This document shows, one piece after another, positions 1 through 13,500 of a stretch of 64,000 nt of DNA. The stretch spans positions 283,501 to 347,500 of the forward strand of contig CAUJNA010003288.1 in the NCBI GenBank assembly GCA_963377175.1, written 5' to 3'. The translations under genes and the position numbers were made by a program. Within the stretch, counting starts at the first letter, position 1, and the number at the start of each line of letters is the position of its first letter. Source of the stretch: Effrenium voratum (Eukaryota > Sar > Dinophyceae > Suessiales > Symbiodiniaceae). The notes below the pieces were generated by a model. It was not told where the DNA came from and ran no database searches. It was given only the letters and a program-made list of their open reading frames with translations.

Positions 1-2217
1 CAAGGCCAAGATGCATTACAGCGTGTTGTTCAAGGTAGCCCTAGTATGTCATCAGAGTGGCAGGAACAAATGCAAGACTGTGGGTACTGGGGCTCCATCG
101 CCTGCTAAAGCCCTGAACAATGTTCACGAGACCACGACCTTCTGAGACATGCATGCAACATGGCAAACAAGCTGTAATCGCCAGCCAAGATGCGCTCATA
201 TTCTCAGTATTTGACGCACCGACGGACCAACAGAAGGCAGGGGTTCCGCTGAGGCAAAGCGACTCAAAATTGCACATGAGTGCGACCTGGCTCTTTTGCG
301 TGCCTTGGCAGCCTGTGGCATTTGTTTTGCGGTAGCAGCCTTTTGCCTCCGCATATGATATAGACTATAGAGCGGATTAGAGCCGTGTGCTGTTTCTGGT
401 GCGACTTCCCACTATCAGATAGTATTGATTAGTCTTGAAGTCCAGGGGCAATGGCCTTTGTGTGTGGGCCGCACTCAAAACAAGCCTTGGGACCTTCACA
501 TTTGCGCTTCATTTGAGATGACTTTTGGTCGGGCACTTCATGATTAGGGCTTCACTGTGGATGATCAAGAAAGGCCAGCCCAGAACAAGGAGCGATTGCC
601 GAAGTAACTTTTGTGACTCAAGAGTCGAAACAGATCGAGGTGCGGTCTTTGGGAATTTGTGCGAGCTTGAGCATGTGCTTCTTCTCACTTAGAACTCTAG
701 AAGATACGCGGTGTGCAGACGGATACATGCTCAGCTACAGTGTCGGATTGAGAATGGGGTTATTGCTGCAAGCTTTAAATAGCCGCATAGATCAATTAAT
801 TTTGACTGCCGTCCAGAGAGAAGTGGACAGGACATAGTATATACAATGTGAGTGTTCTTGCAGCATTTAACTTTTAGCAGGCCGTAAATTGCATGTCCCA
901 GAACCAGCACAACACCAGCCATCGGTTGTGGCCATGCTGTTGGCCATAGCCGCGGGTGCTGGCGGACTATGCGCTTTGCATTTGCTTTGGAACTACCTGG
1001 CCTTCAGCCGCGTGCTCCTTGGACGTTTACCATGGTTATTAGCACTGTGCGCATAGACCTGCCCCCCAGACAATGCCCGTTGTAGCGAGGAGGGTGTCTT
1101 GAAGTCAATCTAGGCGAGACAGGCCCGACACCACCAGCCGAATGTTCCAATTCGGGGCTCAATGAGGCTGCAAGGATAGCTATGGAGCAGCAGATGCATT
1201 TCACTCTGTGACCTTCAAGCGCTTGCTTGCTTCCTCAATCAGATAACTGTGCAAGTTGAGTTGAGTTTGCTTGCTATCGCTCAAGGGTGATTCTGACTCT
1301 AACCTTGCTGATGTATTTGTTGCTATTTTGCGATTTCGATGGAGCTTGTTTTGATGAAGTGGGTTTTCATGTCCAGCTGGGGCTTGAGGAATCTGCATCA
1401 TTTGTTGGATTGGATGCCTGTTTGACCCGCAAGCCACCATAGATGAACACCACTATCAGGGCTGCCACTAAGGCACAGATATATGAGGGCATAATTGTAT
1501 TTGTTTGATGCAAGCACACAGGCTTTGTACTTGTATGATTCACGTTTTGTTGGCTCCATTTTGGCTGTTTAGCATAATGCTCACTTGGCCAGCCAGGATT
1601 TCATAGCATTTCGTGCTCTAACAAGGAAGGTCCTTTCATGACTGACTTGGGCCCGCGTCATTGCTTGAATCCCCGCCCGCCAATGTCAAGGGAAGCTGTC
1701 CTTTCCACCCACCATGCTCAAAACCACTATCAAGGATACATTTTTTATGGAATCTGTTTTCTTGTGTGCACACGGCTGCAGGGACGTTTTTGCTGGAAAG
1801 ATGACGGCTATCCACCCCATCTTGGGACAGCACAAATGAAGCAGACAGTCTTCAGTCAACCTCAGCAAGTCTATCCAATCAGCCAGCTACTCGTGCCATT
1901 ATGTGGTAGCAACAAGCAGCAAAAGCAAGATTATACAACTATTTGCAAGACCAGCCAAATGCACTACCCAGTGATACTTCAGCTCCGCATTAGTTGGGGT
2001 TAACTGTTAGGTATTGCGTACCCTTGTTGGGCATTACAGTTTGACACATGTTGCGCATATGCCATCACAGCTTTCTGGCTGGCCTGATTTGTTCAAAAGT
2101 AATGCAGATGCATTGCGACCCTGCCGGTGAGCAAACGTCAAACTTTTGTGGCAAGCGTCTTCATCATGCTAAAGTCGAAACAGTTGAAGCCTTGCGGAGC
2201 AACCCACTTGCATTCAG
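1..2217. other. Upstream region without recognisable gene
   Basis: I see no family motif on either strand here. The longest open stretch, 1638-2003 (+), has no domain, membrane segment or compositional sign of coding. The frame that carries the first recognised KDSR exon is open back to an ATG at 2048, so the 5' end of that gene may lie within 2048-2217. It begins with residues such as MLRICHHSF that match nothing I know. An 11-nt match to the core of the dinoflagellate spliced leader (CCATTTTGGCT, about 1556-1566) is too short to call. Confidence 0.4.
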
Positions 2218-2268
2218 GTCTATTGCTGGAAAGCACGTGCTCATCACTGGCGGCTCGCAGGGCCTGGG
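2218..2268 (+). CDS. KDSR: KDSR-like exon: Rossmann TGxxxGxG
   Basis: Reads [17 protein letters not shown], the NADPH-binding glycine motif at the N-terminus of an SDR. The acceptor would be CATTCAG|G at 2216-2217. The end is a GT donor at 2269 that leaves two bases (GG), completed by the G opening the next exon. The same frame is open upstream to 2048 (…NPLAFR before SIAGKH), so the exon may be longer and the true start is not fixed. Confidence 0.8.
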
Positions 2269-5200
2269 GTGGCTAGGCAAGCAGATGCAGCCCACCATAT
2301 TTTGCATTCCCTACAGGCATTGACCGGCATTGCAATGTTCTTTGGTCCCATAGCTTTTGAGCTTTTGGTTTCTTTGAAAGCTGGGCCGGCTTTCTCAGAT
2401 GCTTGGGCCGGCTGTTCAGGAAACATGCGCGTTTGCTCGATGCTGCATTTGAAGCAGCGATGACTGCGGTCATCGTTCTGCGGCCTGCGCTCTGCTGTCT
2501 TCGCCATTGTGATGCTCATGCATGCTTGTGCTGGTGCCCGCAGTTTGGCGCTGCTTGCGCGAACTGACGTAGTTTGCATCATCATGCACAAAGGTGGCAG
2601 CACCGCAAAGCCGAACAAAGTTAGTCATGCCAGTCTTAGAATAGTATTTCCTTCATCAAATGCACCCTCATGACATGATGTGATGTGTGTCATCATGACG
2701 CTATCAGTATGCAGCCGCCTGCATGACAATGCTTCCGTATGTTCTAACCTATGCTTTGTTTTGACAAACTTGGTAGCGTCGCCGTTTGGCTCCCACAATG
2801 GTGCAATTTTGGGCTGAGCCAGCCTGTGTGGCATAGATTTCTTCCACTGGAATTTGTGGAAGCTTTCAAGTAGGTCACAATGATGAACATCTAAGATTCC
2901 AGGCATTTACGGGGAGAATAACCTTGCCAGACCTGCTCGGTCCCCTGTTGGAGCGCATTTGTAAACGCCAGAACTCCATGCGAGGGCCGTTGGCACATTC
3001 CATTTTGCGCTGCAAAGACTTTCGCAAAGGACAGCGAGGACATACTTGGCCCCTTGCAGCAGCCTTTGCAACTGCCCATGCTTCCATAGCTAGTGGCAGT
3101 TCAATTGCTTCCCTTCGCGTGATATGACCGGAAGGCAACAAAAACCGGAGCACTGTCAAACTGCCTGTCAGTGCGCCTTTCTTTGTTCGTGTTGTAAAAG
3201 GGGTGCTGGATCTCGGCCTTTGCGATTGACGTGGCACCTGCCTGGAGTTTTCAGGCTGGCGCTGGCGAAGCTTTGCTACCTCCGCGGCGCCAAGGTGACC
3301 ATTGCCTCCAGGACCAAGGCCAAGCTTGAGCCACTTGGATGTGATTCGCATGGCGGAAAGGGGGGTCGCTCTGAAAAAAGGCATCTCGAACTTTGACCTG
3401 TTTGTGTCTTTGCTGATACTAAAACCAGTGTTGTTTGGGTGTTTAGGTCTTGTGGGCGAGGGCACATGGAGATCCCATGATCGAAAGGTTGAGGTGCTAG
3501 TCTTCTGAAGAGTAATTCCCGTGACCGAGTTATTCTTGATGCTCCGCATGGTGGTTTCCTGGACCTTGCTGGACGAACGTAGGACCTCAAGTGATGCCAG
3601 AAATGAAAGATTGATGAAAGGTATGGGAAAGACACACACGTTTTACATGGTGCAGATGCGCAGATCTCAGAGTCATACAGAGGGATGAGGAGAATGCTTG
3701 CTGACTTGTTCAAACTGCCGCCTTCGAGGGGTGCGACAGCTGAGACAACTGCTAAGAGAAGTCTACGAGACCTTGCTGGATTGGGGGCAGTCTCTCAGAC
3801 CCACGCCGTCATTTTTCTTGATGGGGGCACACACCCTCAAGACCATCCAGTCAAATCAAGTGCATTCGATGCAGTTGCGATTCCACCGTAGGCACCTTTG
3901 CCATCCTTTGCCAGTATTTTCTGAGTCTAAGACTCGGCTAAGCAAAGCGACAATGGAATTTGCGCATGCGCACCATGCAACAGTTGTTCTGCTTTGTGGC
4001 TGCCATCATTGTCCGTTTGGTGAATGCGTGCCAAAGGCCACAATGTGAGAAAACAACATATTATATAACCAGCCTTCACCCAATCTAGGCGTCGGATGCG
4101 TTCGCGAACTCAGGCAGGCCTGCAGCGAGATTCGGCAGCTGGCGGGCGTACACGGAGCGGGCATTGGCACGTCGTTCGGAAGGTCAGGTGGGAATCCCCG
4201 CGTGGAGGGCAACAGGTGGGCTAGTGGGAACCGCTTTGTCAGAAAAGAGGCTGCCTGCCAGAGCCCCAACCTCTCAAGCTTGTGTGAGGTAGTATTCATT
4301 CACAAGGCACAGGTTCGCAGAGCGGCCGATGAAGCGCACGCCATCTGAACCGGGTCAGATTCGTCAGATTTCTAATTTTGAACCCTTTCAATCTGACTGT
4401 TTTGTTCGGGTTGCTCCAGCCAATTGGGATTGGTCAGGGTCACCGGGACCGTCTCTGCCATGTGACTGTTGGCAGAGAGTTGCAGGATGATTCCAGCAAA
4501 TGGCCCACGCTAGTCGCTTGAGGTTCTGCACGGGTACTCAACACCGCAGTCGTTCAAGATCAGCAGCCACAAAGAAAAAAAACCATTCAACAATTCCAGA
4601 CTGAGGAAATCCAGCAGTTCTGCCCAGCCACTCACCAGGAGCTAAAATCCAATTCGTGATCTTGGATGTGTCCTCCATGCGAAGCCGCTCGGGCAAGTCC
4701 AAGTCGCTGCCGCTGTATAGCCGTGGCAAGACCGTTTAGCAAGCTGCACCAACATGATGATCATTTTGAGTCCCGATTCAAGGTTTGATGACTGCCGTGA
4801 TGAAGCTTTCAAGTGAGTTACGTACTGATGACCTGACCATTGCAGGTCATATCTTGCTTGAAGAGGGCAAGAGGATTTTACTGTAACCACTCGGAACAAC
4901 ATGTTTTCCTAGTTGATAGATATAATACATCGCACACATAGTCTCATCCTGCCCACAGCGCAAAGCAGCAGAATGCATGGACACTCCGTATTTATGCCTA
5001 CGGTCCGAAAACCGTTTTCCCGTCTGACTGCGCATGTCCAAGCACGCCCGCTCACCATTTCACACACGCCTGCCAAGCAATACACACACCCGCTCAAGCA
5101 CCCCGGGACGCCGTCCAAATGACAAACACAACAGCTCACGCACGCCCGCTCAGAGCTACGCGGTCAAGCACGCGTGCTCAGCCAATTGACAAGAACACCC

Positions 5201-8200
5201 TTGCAAGCGTGCCCACTCAGCACTGCATGCACGCCTGCCAAATGACAAGCACACCCGCTCAAGCGCGCACAATCAGAAATGAATATGCGCCTGCCAAATC
5301 ACAGCCACCCGCTTTCGGGCGCCTGCTCAGCTCTGCGCACACAGCTGCCAAATGATAAGAACACCTGTGCAAGCGCTCACAGCGCTGCACACACACACAC
5401 ACACACCCGCCCACCCAGCCACCCACGCACCCACGCACGCACGCGCGCGCGCGCGCGAGCGCTCGCACGCACGCACACCCACTCACGCACACCCACTCAC
5501 TCACACCCACCCCCACACACACACACACACACACACACACGTCTGCCAACAGACAAGCACGTCCGCGCTCACGTGTGTCCGCTCGGCTCTGCGCGCGCGC
5601 CTGAAAAATGGTGAGCACACCCGCTCCAGTTCGCCTGCTGAGCACTACACACACAGGCCTGCCATTAAATGATATGCACATCCGCATCGCTGCGCACAGG
5701 CCTGCCACATGATAGCACAACCGAGCCAGCGCGCCGCGCAGCACGGCGCACAGCTTTGCGGCAGACGGCGTGAGGGCAGAAAGGGCCGATGAAACTGGCG
5801 CTCTGCCTAGGAAAAGCGCAAATCACTCCGAAAACTGGGCCCTGCTTTCGGGGGTGCTTTTGCCATGGAGTGAGCGCCTTGCCTAGGCGAGATGTAAGTG
5901 ATATCCTGCGCCCACTTAATTGTTGGTACGGGATAAAACGCTTTGCTATGGTGCCGAGGAATATACCAGGTACACAGACTGACAATAGGTCTCCCGCGTG
6001 CACGATTGTTTGCACGTAGCAATCGGTCACAGATTTCCCTTCAATGGGAATGTGGAGGCGTCATCGGAGCATTGATGGTGATAGCTCAAACAGGCCCTCC
6101 ACCAACCTTTGCCTGGTGAACTATTTTAGCAGGTCATAGATCAACCAAGGGCTGGCTGAGCGGATGCTGTACGTCAGTTTTAATGACTGTAGTTGAGATT
6201 AATCTGAAACAATATAGCAATTGATTTGCCTTTGGGCCCTTGGCGTTTTCAGAAAGGTGGATGTTCCTGGTGCATGTCACATCCGCTTGAGTCATCGCTT
6301 GAGCCGCCTCAGGCGCGCAGTTTGCAGAGGTAATGAGTGACGCGGCCAAAGACTTCGGCCGCGTGGATGTGGTGGTGGCCAATGCTGGCACAGGCACCTC
6401 GCCTGACACCTCCAGCAGAGAGTCAGTGCCAGATAGAAGTCCCAGGAATCTGCTTGGAGAAATTAACGGCGCCCTTTTCCTGCGAATTGCAGAAGTGGCA
6501 ATTGATGCCATAGATGGCAAATCCCAGCGAGTCCTGCTGAAGGTTTGCATGCAAAAGACGTCTTAGTCGTTTTTTTTTGTTTTTTTTTATGTGTTAGTGA
6601 GAGAGAGAAGAAGAGAGAAAGAGAGGGAGGAGAGCGAGAGAGAGAGGGCCGATCGAGAAAGGGTGAGAGGAAAGAACCATCATGAAAGAGGCCGAAGAGA
6701 AACGGAGTGAAGAGACTGGCTGCAAGAGCTTTGATGGCTCAGGCATTGCCAAGCTTTTGGTGGGTACTCCGCTAGAGCAGCTGGACGAGCTTATGGTGCG
6801 CCGGGGGGCAGGCGGTTGGCGTCACAGTATGCGTACTGAGGCAGACGGAGACGGTTCATTATAGCAATGACCATTTGACTTGACCCTTAGCTCACTGTAA
6901 AAGTTTCGCAATAGCTGATAAGATTCAACGATCAAAATTACTGTAACATGAATGTCGGAAGCTGAGTTGCAACGCCTGTACAGGACCTTGCGTGTTCAAC
7001 CAATTGTGACATTTTTCATGTTTAGCAAATTTTGACATTTTATGTTCGCAGTGTTCTGACAGGCGTTGGCACCAATTTCACTGCTCCGTGGAATGCTTCG
7101 CGCTCCACTTCACCCACACCTGCCAAATGATAAGCGCCCCGCAACAGTGATCTATCTCAGCACTGCATCCACGCCTGCCAAATGATATGTACCCCTTCAA
7201 TGCATCCACGCCTGCCAAATGATAAGTACCCCTGCAGCAGCGAGCTCGCTCAGCACTGCGTCCATTCCTACCGAATAGTCAGCACCCCCGCAACAGTGAG
7301 CCTGTCCAGCACTGCATCCACAACACCTGCCAAATGATAAGCACCCCCGATACGTTCAATGGTGGGGCAAAGCTTTGCATGGCAGCCTGATGCACACCCT
7401 GCATGGCGGCTTGATATGATCGCGTGGTGCGAAAGCACAAAGTTTAGTTTTGCTAGCAAAACGTGGCTTCGCCTAGACATGTCAGGTCCAATTTGCCGTT
7501 GCAGCAGCCGGGGTTGCGTGCTGAAACGCAAGGTCCTGTGCGGGCGCTGTCACCTTGTTCGTGTGTGTTGGTTCTGCATTTTCCTGCTTAGGTGGCTGAG
7601 CATCAACTCTTTCTTGCCGCACGAGAACCATGTTGTCAACTTCAATTCTGGCAAACACCCGTTTTTGCCTCGGATTCTAAGAATACGAGCTGCTCTGTGT
7701 ATGCTGACTTGCTGGGCATTTCGCCCAAGTCACTGCCTTTGTTTTTACTGTTCAGTTGATGACAACGCTCACGGACGCCGATCAGCACCTCCAACACACC
7801 AACCCATCAGTTCTAATTGGTTAGGCTGCTGTTGAGAAGGTGTCATTTCCTGCGCTTCCGTGTGCCAGAGCTCCAGGAAGCACAGATCTCCACCAACCTT
7901 ATGGGCAGCTTGCGGTGCGTCGCGCCCTCAAGGCCCAAGTGTTCCTTTTGAAGGGCAGCCTATGTGTGACAAGTTGACAGTCATGGCGTGATGAACTGGA
8001 TTAATATTTCTCAAAACACCACAAGGCTCCTGAAGCAGCCTGCTGGGAATGTGTCAAAGAGCTTATTTGGATCTCACACTGGCACCGGCTTGGGTTTAGG
8101 TTCAGCCTTCAGATGCCCCCTGTCCCAGATCTATCCCCCACCCCCCACAATAAAAGCACAGGAATGATAATTATGGTTTCTCCCTTTAGAATAGGCCCTC

Positions 8201-9485
8201 TCTACACCAATACTAAACTGGCGGATTTCTCGCCCGGCCCAACCCCAGCCAGGACCCACGCTTCTTGCACCACGCCATGAACAAAACCAAGGCTCTTCTT
8301 TCCCTTTTAATATTGCTCCACAACCAAATGACAAAGTACTGCCAGCTTAAGGAGGTCGGCGAGGGACACACTTCACTGACTATTTGTCTTTCTTTCCATG
8401 TACGAGTCTGTTGTACCAGTCTGTGCTGACCGAACCAACCAAATCAAAGTGTTTTTTCTTTTAGAAGTTTGTACTACAACAAATTTACAAAGTTACAAAT
8501 TAGGCCAGTTTCAAGGGATGAGTGCATTTGCTTTCGGGGGAGCCCATTTGACCCCTAATCACCCTATCAATAAGTATCGCTTGCCCCCCAGCCAATATTG
8601 ATTAATAGGGGGAGGGGTCGTATTTATTGTTGCAGTAGGAGGAGGGGACTATTAGCTTCAGTTGTTTTGCTGTTTTAAGCCGCCAAAGAGTGCGGTCCAA
8701 AGTAGTAGCGTTTGCCATACGGCCGTTGCTTGCTGCTTGCGACCCTGACCACTTGCAAGGCATGGTCTCCAGTCGCATCCGAACCCTTTGTTTCATGGTT
8801 TTTATTCGGTCAGGCGGTCGCTCAGTGCGGTCCAAATCCTGTCGCTTAGTGCGGCGCAAATCCTGTCGCTTAGTGCGGCAGTCACTTTCACCTTCACGGG
8901 CTTGTTGGGCCTGTTGGGGCTGTTGGGACCGCTGGGCCCGTTGGGACCGTTGAGCCCGCTGTGCCCGTTGGGCCCGTGGGGCCTGCGTTGGGCTTGAGCC
9001 CGTTGGGCCCGTTGGGCCTGCCCGTTCGGACCGCTGAGCCCCCTGCTCTGGCTCTTCGTCTTGGCTCGCTTTACTTTTCTTTACAAGAACTTACATGTGT
9101 TTAGACACGTGCCAAAAGTGTGGTTTTACCTGCATCTCGGAAGGTTCGCGGAAGGCTCGCGGAAGGTTCGCGGAAGGGCGAGGCGGAAGACTTTTTTTGG
9201 AACAATGAATATGGGGTAAACTTCATGTATATATGTATGTTATGTTATGTTATGGTTTTTTACGCTGCGCTATGTTATGTTATGTTTTGTTATGTTATGA
9301 TATTAGGTGTGTAGTGTTATGTATGTTTTGTAATGTAATGTGATGTATGCGTGTATGTATGTTGTGTATGTTGTGTATGTTATGTATGCTATGCACGTAT
9401 GTATGTATGTTGTATGTATGTATGTATGTATGTATGTATGTATGTATGTGTATGTTGTATGTATGTATGTATGTATGTATGTATG

Positions 9486-9516
<31 letters not shown>

Positions 9517-10554
9517 TGTATGTAATGTATGTATGTATGTATGTATGTACGTATGTATGTATGTATGTATGTATGTATGTGTATGTATGTATGTATGTAT
9601 GTATGTATGTATGTATGTATGTATGTATGTATGTATGTATGTATGTATGTATGTATGTATGTATGTATGTATGTATGTATGTATGTATGTATGTATGTAT
9701 GTATGTATGTATGTTTGTATGCATGCATGCGTTCATGTATGTGTGTATGTATGTATGTATGTATGTATGTATGTATGTATGTATGTATGTATGTTATGTA
9801 TGTACGTAACATAATGTAATGTGATGCAACGTCGTGTATGTGTGTATGTATGTTATGTATGTATGTATGTATGTATGTATGTATGAGTATGTATGTGATG
9901 TATGTATGTATGTATGTATGTATGTGTGTACGTGTATGTATGTATGTTATGTTATGTTATGTCCCCTGCTCTGGCTCTTCGTCTTGGCTCGCTTTACTTT
10001 TTCTTTACAAGAACTTACATGTGTTTAGACACGTGCCAAAAAGTGTGGTTTTACCTGCATCGCGGAAGTTCGCGGAAGGTTCGCGGAAGGGCGAGGCGGA
10101 AGACTTTTTTGGAACAATGAATATGGGGTAAACTTCATGTATATATGTATGTTATGTTATGTTATGGTTTTTTACGCTGCGCTATGCTATGTTATGTCTT
10201 GTTATGTTATGTTATTATGTGTGCAGTGACATGTATTTTTAGTACTGTAATGTAATGTGACGTAATGTAGTGTAATGTGATGTATGCCTGTATGTATGTT
10301 ATGTATGCTATGTACGCAAGTATGTATGTTATGTATGTATATAATATGTATAAATGTATGTATGTATGTATGTTGTGTTGTGTTGTGTTGTGTTGTGTTG
10401 TGCTGTGTTGTGGTGTGTTGTGTTGTGTTGTGTTGTGCTGTGTTGTGTTGTGGTGTGTTGTGTTGTGTTGTGTATGTATGGTATGTAATGTATGTTATGG
10501 TATGTATGTTGTATGTATGTTGTATTTATGTATGTTATGTTGTGTTGTGCTGTG

Positions 10555-10585
<31 letters not shown>

Positions 10586-13500
10586 TGAATGTAATGAATG
10601 TTATCGCATGTATTTATGTACGTATATGTGTATGTATGTATGTATGTATGTATGTATGTATGTTTGTATGCATGTAATCATGCATGCATGTCTGTGTGCG
10701 TGTGTTAATGTAATGTAATGTGTGTAATTTATGTAATGCGTTGCAGTTCATGCGTGTAATGTAATTTTGTATGTATGTCTGTATGTATGTATATGTATGT
10801 ATGTATGTATGTCTGTATGTATGTATGTATGTATGTATGTATGTATGTGTGTGTTTAATATATGTAATATGTGTAATTTGTGTATGCATGTATGTATGTT
10901 TGTAATGTGTGTATGTTATGTTATGTTTTGTTATATGTTTTGTTATGTTATGTTATGTGGGTAATGCTATGTATGTAGTGTATGTATGTAATGTAATGTA
11001 GCGCAACGTAGGCCCGCTGAGCCCGTTGGGCTCGTCGGGCCCGTCGGGCCCATTGGGCCTGTTGGGCTTGTTGGGCCCGTCGGGGTCGTTGAGACCGCTG
11101 GGCCCGTTGGGCCCGTTGAGCCCGTTGAGCCCGTTGGGCCCGTTGAGCCCGTTTGGCCTGTTGGGCGCGTTGGGCCCGTTGAGGTCGTTGGGCCCATTGA
11201 GCGCGTTGGGCGTGTTGAGCCCGTTGGGAGCTTGGGCCTGTTGAGTTCGTTGGGCCCATTGAGCGCGTTGGGCGTGTTGAGCCCATGGAGCGCGTTGGGC
11301 CCGTTGATTTTATTGAACTGACCGGTTTAACACCTGGGTTCTGACTGCACTAAGTGACGGGTTTTTTGCTGCACTAAGTGACCTGTTTAGCACTTGGGTT
11401 CTGACTGCACTAAGTGACGGAATTTTTGCTGCACTAAGTGACCTGCTGACCTTTGTATTCCATGGGTCCATCAGCCGCTGGCCCATCAAAGTTGGGTTCA
11501 AATCCTTCCCCAGGCACCGGGAGCGCGGGACCGTGGGACCGTCGAGCGGCTCTCAGGCCATGGCTGCTGCCCAAGTCATGGCCAGCGATGGCCAGGGCGG
11601 GGCCGTGGCCATCGTGTCCTCAGCGGCGGGGCTGATTTCACTGCCAGGCGGGAGGGAGTTTTCGCTTTTTTCAATTGGCTCCGAAATTGAGATGACCAAG
11701 CCACAAGGGTAGAACATAGTTTTCATCTCCGAGTTCCCTTTTGCTTTCTTTGTGCCTTTGTTCTGAGGCAATGTGCCACCCTCGTTCCACCCAAGAACCG
11801 GGAGATGGCCTGGTAGCTTTCGTGAGTTATCTTTCTCAGTGGTTGGATGGTGCAGGTGTTTGCTTGCTCACGACCGGAAGTGCTCACAGCCTTACTTGGG
11901 AAGAGCTGGAAGCTGCCTCCATAGCCCTCTAGCTTAAGCCAAGTTGCCGTTTCTCTTATTTGGGTACCCAGAGTTGCTAAATTTGGAATCAGGTTGCAAA
12001 CTCGGGAGCTCTGACTATCTCTGACCATGAGATACTTGTCTTTGTAAAAGGATTGCAGAGGAAGCCATCCTCACACATTGATATATTTGCAACACCCGCA
12101 AGAGCTAGTTGCGCACACTTTGTCCTTGCCAGAATTTCGTGGTACTTGCAAAGGCAGGTCATTCGAGTCCTTAATTTGAGTTCCCAGGCTGTGTTGTACT
12201 CGCGGGCTTTACAGCTTGTGCAGTGCCTGCGCCAGAAAAAGCTTTTGAGATGAGCCCATGTAGCTGTAGATCATTTCTCAGGCACTTTGAGGCCGGATCC
12301 TGGTTCAATCAAGCCAGCTCCGCTGCGCTGCTTCAGGCTACGCAATCTACTCTGCCACAAAGTTCGGCCACCGAGGTCGCTGCAGCTGGAATGGTGTATA
12401 TTTGCGAATGGCAGAGTGTTTTGGGGATTTTTGTTGATGGTCCAGCACTTTGTTGGCTGCTTGACATCCGCAATCACCACCAAGGGTCAACTGCCAGCAA
12501 GTGGAAACAAACAAGCAAACAGCCAGGCTACTCTCATACTCTATATCGCTATTCGAGCAGGTTGGTCAAAACAAGCAGGCTGGTGGCCAAATATATTTCA
12601 CAGCCTTCAGGCCAGTAACAGCCGTTTTTACAATGAGGCGCGAACATGAGTCAGCACGTCGGTATGCGAAGCAACTAAAGGCTTCGCCCTTTGCATCCCA
12701 ACCCAATTCGGCATTTGTGACGTGTTTGTTTGTTTGCTTGCTTGTTTGCTTGTCTGTGTGTCTGTCTGTTTGCTTTGTGTGTGTGCCTGCTTGCCTGCTT
12801 GCCTGCTTGCCTGCTTGCCTGCTTGCCTGCTTGCCTGCTTGCCTGTCCGTTTGCCTGCTTGACCCTGCTGGACTTGCTTTCTTGGTTAATAGCTTGATGG
12901 TGTTATTTTTGGCTCGCGTGCTTGCTCATTTATGATTGTGTGTCTGCCCGCTTACATGCATACAGTGCTTTATTAGGCTTCTTAGTTCTGATTGCGCAGC
13001 AGCACATTGACCTTCAGCTTAGCCTTTGGCACTTTTCCATTTACCATTTTGCCTGTCTTGCGTTTAATAGCTCTGTTATTGGCAGCCAGGCAGACCACAT
13101 CAGCGGATTACATGTTTCGGGGGTGTCTAGGAAGTTGAAGGCAAAATGGACCCTTAACTGTTGACCCAAAGCCTACAGCTGAAGTTACAATCGAAACGGC
13201 AAAAGACCCCACACAGCAGACAACCAGAAGTGTTCAAAGCAGCTAGTACGGACGGCTCAGCAGGCCGCAGGCACAGATACAGTATTCTTGTTGAGAGCCA
13301 GGTGCGACAAACTGTTGGGTGGTTCCGGAACGTGGCTTGTGCCTTGGGTGAAAGGTTTGGAGGTTCTTGGAAGACAAGGCTTCCGAGATTGCGAGTGGCA
13401 AAATTTGGATACTTTTGTTGCTTTTTCCAAACAAGTTGGGCAATCAAAATAAGGTCAAGGTCTAAACCAGTTCCGGAAAGCGACAAACCAAAGAGGCTTC

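Noticed and set aside
1550..1570. CCATTTTGGCT, part of the dinoflagellate spliced leader
   Set aside because: Only 11 nt match and the conserved CTCAAG end is absent; a relict leader cannot be claimed.
2875..3639. 254-codon minus-strand frame
   Set aside because: Lies antisense to the recognised SDR exon at 3255-3327 and has no motif; taken as a shadow.
9303..9812. Long frames on both strands over TATG repeats
   Set aside because: A 4-nt repeat without stops is open in all frames; no coding evidence.
11005..11286. Collagen-like Gly-Pro-Thr frame on the minus strand
   Set aside because: Product of the 9-nt GGGCCCGTTG repeat; no flanking coding sequence.
11495..11520. GGTTCAAATCC, tRNA B-box-like
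   Set aside because: The T-arm stem does not pair beyond two or three bases and no matching A-box, anticodon arm or acceptor stem is present.
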